Shown here: positions 62,228 to 64,000 of the stretch, in pieces
How positions within the stretch are numbered: position 1 is the first letter of the stretch
Layout: each line of letters opens with the position of its first letter
NCBI GenBank assembly: GCA_023444055.1
Contig: JAEZRV010000065.1
Span: forward strand, 30,598-94,597
Direction of reading: 5' to 3'
Source: Bacillota bacterium
GTDB lineage: Bacteria > Bacillota > Clostridia > Acetivibrionales > DSM-1351
Length of the DNA stretch: 64,000 nt
Position numbers and translations under genes: made by a program
Notes under the pieces: model-generated
What the model saw: only the letters and a program-made list of their open reading frames with translations
Database searches by the model: none
What the model was told of the DNA's origin: nothing

Positions 62228-62452
62228 GGTCTCAAATTAAGTTCTATAAGTGTCGGTAATCGTGATTAGGGTAGTTTAGAAGAATGTAGATGGGCTATAG
62301 AAATAGACTATATTTTGAATGTAGGCTCTTTATATTCTCTTCGAATATCAAAAACCTGTGATCAGCTTTTGTGGATGTGAGCAATCAAGCAATGACCATT
62401 CACTTTTCAATTACTATTTGTCGCCGGCGGTACTGGCGAAATGGAGGTTAGC

Positions 62453-63412
62453 ATGAAAATAGTTGTTTTAGATGGATATACATTAAATCCAGGTGATTTA
62501 TCTTGGGATGGTATTGAGCAGCTTGGAGAATTAGTTGTATATGATAGAACTCCGGCTGAGAAGACAATTGAACGAATTGGTGATGCTGAGATAATATTGA
62601 CAAATAAGGTGTTGTTAACAAAAGAAATATTAATGCAAACACCTTCAGTTAAATACATAGGGGTAATTGCAACTGGTTATAATGTTGTTGATATTACAGC
62701 TGCTAAAGAATTGGGAATTACAGTCACAAATGTTCCTGCCTATAGTACAGCTTCCGTTGCACAGCTGGTTTTTGCATTTATTCTTGAGCTATGCCATCAT
62801 GTGGGTGAACATAATAGAGAAGTTCACAGTGGCACGTGGACAAATAGTGTGGATTTTTCTTTCTGGAATTATCCGCTATTAGAGCTTTCGGGTAAGACAC
62901 TAGGTATCATAGGGTTTGGAGCTATTGGACAAGCTACTGCAAATATTGCAATTGCATTTGGTATGAAGGTTTTATTTTTTAATAGAACTAAGAAACCGGA
63001 GCTCGAAACTGATATCATAAAATCTGCTGAGCTTGAAGAAGTATTGAGTAAGTCGGATTTTATTAGCTTGCACTGCCCTCTAACCGACGAAACAAAGGAA
63101 TTGATAAATAAAAATACAATAGCTAAAATGAGGGACGGTGCCTTTATTATCAATACATCTAGAGGTAGTGTATTAGATGAGCAAGACGTGGCTGAGGCTC
63201 TAAATAGCGGTAAGCTTGCAGGGGTTGGTGTAGACGTAGTTTCAATTGAGCCAATAAGGGGAGATAACCCGTTGCTGAAAGCTAAAAATTGTATAATAAC
63301 ACCTCATTTTGCATGGGCAGCTAAAGAAGCAAGAACAAGATTAATGGATACTCTAACTGCGAATATAAAGGCTTTTGTAGATAGTAGTCCAATTAATGTT
63401 GTTAATAAGTAA
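62453..63412 (+). CDS. D-2-hydroxyacid dehydrogenase (glycerate/hydroxypyruvate-reductase-like)
   Basis: This is a 319-aa NAD-dependent dehydrogenase. IGVIATGYNVVD, the Rossmann motif GIIGFGAIGQATA, the catalytic Arg in NTSRGSVLDE, Glu in GVDVVSIEP and His in TPHFAWAA are all intact. The pattern is closest to glycerate dehydrogenase/hydroxypyruvate reductase within the family. GGAGG lies five bases before ATG 62453; an ATG at 62441 precedes the ribosome site and is rejected. It stands alone between the DUF6320 gene and the rRNA promoter. Confidence 0.9.
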   Translation: MKIVVLDGYTLNPGDLSWDGIEQLGELVVYDRTPAEKTIERIGDAEIILTNKVLLTKEILMQTPSVKYIGVIATGYNVVDITAAKELGITVTNVPAYSTASVAQLVFAFILELCHHVGEHNREVHSGTWTNSVDFSFWNYPLLELSGKTLGIIGFGAIGQATANIAIAFGMKVLFFNRTKKPELETDIIKSAELEEVLSKSDFISLHCPLTDETKELINKNTIAKMRDGAFIINTSRGSVLDEQDVAEALNSGKLAGVGVDVVSIEPIRGDNPLLKAKNCIITPHFAWAAKEARTRLMDTLTANIKAFVDSSPINVVNK

Positions 63413-63863
63413 AATAAGCGATATGTATTCTACAGAAATAATAGTAAAAGCTACTGTATATTTTTCAACTCGTGCAAGCATAATGGGATTCCATACATTA
63501 GTAATAAACCATTGACAAGTATGAGCTCCGATAGAGACTATTTATGTGAGAAATTGGATTGATTAATATAAAAAGAATTATTAATATAAAAGGAGTTAAT
63601 ACTACAGAATAGGTTAATAATAAAAATATAGTTAATAGTCTAAATGAATACAAACTTAAGAAAATGAAAGATAATGTGAATAATATTGAAGCAATTAGTA
63701 GATAATTAATAATAATCAAGGTAAGAGTCAGATTTAGCTAATAATTATTGATTGAATTTAGTCTGTGAAAAGTGTATACTAACAAAGCTGTCTGAGAGCA
63801 ACGCAGATTATTATGAATATTGAGGGTATTATTAAAAACCTGAAATAAAAAATAAAAAAAGTG
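63413..63863. other. AT-rich spacer before rRNA promoter
   Basis: Very AT-rich, with repeated TTAATAT and TTAATA words and no supported gene. It may serve as an UP-element-rich region ahead of the ribosomal promoter. Confidence 0.4.
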
Positions 63864-63892
63864 TTGACAAAGGAACAGCGAGATGGTATTAT
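63864..63892 (+). promoter_or_regulatory. ribosomal RNA operon promoter
   Basis: TTGACA at 63864-63869, exactly 17 bases, and TATTAT at 63887-63892, preceded by an A-rich tract (AAATAAAAAATAAAAAAAG) that could act as an UP element. Its context with the leader downstream identifies it as an rrn promoter. Confidence 0.85.
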
Positions 63893-64000
63893 AAATAAGC
63901 ACTTGCGGCGAGCAAGTAGCGAAACCTCGAAAAGCAGATAAAATGATGCTTTTGAGGATTGGACTTTGAAAAGTAAACAGTGATAATAGTCTTTTAAATA
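63893..64000 (+). ncRNA. leader of a ribosomal RNA operon, cut by window end
   Basis: The leader contains ACTTGC-GGCGA-GCAAGT (63901-63917), a CCTC(G)AAAAGCA/TGCTTTTGAGG stem (63925-63957) and the block GGACTTTGAAAAGTAAACAGTG. That block resembles the CTTTGAAAACTGAACAGTG-type sequence commonly found shortly before 16S rRNA in Clostridia. The 16S gene should begin within a few hundred bases after the window. Confidence 0.75.

Noticed and set aside
1..64000. CRISPR arrays, insertion sequences, integrases
   Set aside because: No regularly spaced repeats, transposase, recombinase or Cas-like proteins were found. The only accessory traces are the KilA-N fragment and short repeats.

Overview
The window is AT-rich, Gram-positive, clostridial-type DNA. 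Most genes have AGGAGG-class ribosome sites, and TTG or GTG starts are common. The gene set points to an anaerobic, chemotactic, spore-forming plant-polysaccharide degrader. It includes a complete xylose operon, a citramalate route to isoleucine, T-box control of branched-chain synthesis and a SPOCS/DUF3794 spore-coat type protein. The epimerase at 33471-34343 matches, as far as I remember it, the D-psicose 3-epimerase of Clostridium (Ruminiclostridium) cellulolyticum H10 almost residue for residue. I therefore infer a Ruminiclostridium close to C. cellulolyticum. No transposase, CRISPR array or tRNA was found.

Layout. (1) 1-2932: an alpha/beta hydrolase and a six-TM chemoreceptor. (2) 3173-7704: a LacI regulator with its own promoter and operator, a broken flavoenzyme gene, two zinc alcohol dehydrogenases and a PfkB sugar kinase, probably a polyol or sugar oxidation operon. 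(3) 7865-13640: CoA and pantothenate synthesis: coaBC divergent from coaX, then panG-panB-panC-panD behind a structured leader, ending in a truncated KilA-N fragment that carries a perfect 32-bp palindrome. (4) 13825-15368: a Gfo/Idh/MocA oxidoreductase and tadA. (5) 15463-35160: a 20-kb catabolic locus built around a central YesM/YesN two-component system. Leftward it has an LplB/LplC-type ABC importer, three FAD_oxidored-family flavoenzymes, a zinc dehydrogenase and an FGGY kinase. Rightward it has two more flavoenzymes, a D-psicose 3-epimerase and an SDR dehydrogenase. (6) 35343-43449: a thioredoxin-like gene with no standard start codon, then a T-box leader and ilvB-ilvN-ilvC-leuA-cimA. 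(7) 43704-45898: a small protein and an OmpR-type two-component pair. (8) 46624-50758: a second Hsp70 module (DnaK paralogue, DUF5685 protein, J-domain protein with a Cys-rich tail, membrane zinc-ribbon protein). (9) 50917-52938: a Cache-type chemoreceptor. (10) 53331-57793: xylB, a ROK regulator and xylA with a strong operator. (11) 58091-63412: SPOCS protein, an unknown protein, an AATase-like acyltransferase with a DUF6320-type partner, and a 2-hydroxyacid dehydrogenase. (12) 63864-64000: a consensus promoter and leader of a ribosomal RNA operon that begins just beyond the window.

How it fits together. The ilv genes make 2-ketoisovalerate, which the pan genes use with aspartate to make pantothenate; CoaX and CoaBC carry it on to phosphopantetheine. 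CimA and LeuA start the isoleucine and leucine branches. The 15-35 kb locus looks like a complete sense, import, oxidise/epimerise and phosphorylate system for an unknown carbohydrate. It uses five intact paralogous flavoenzymes and is the best candidate for an undescribed pathway. The Hsp70 module and a three-copy hairpin repeat family at 46-55 kb, with apparent compensatory base changes, are the other items most worth following up.
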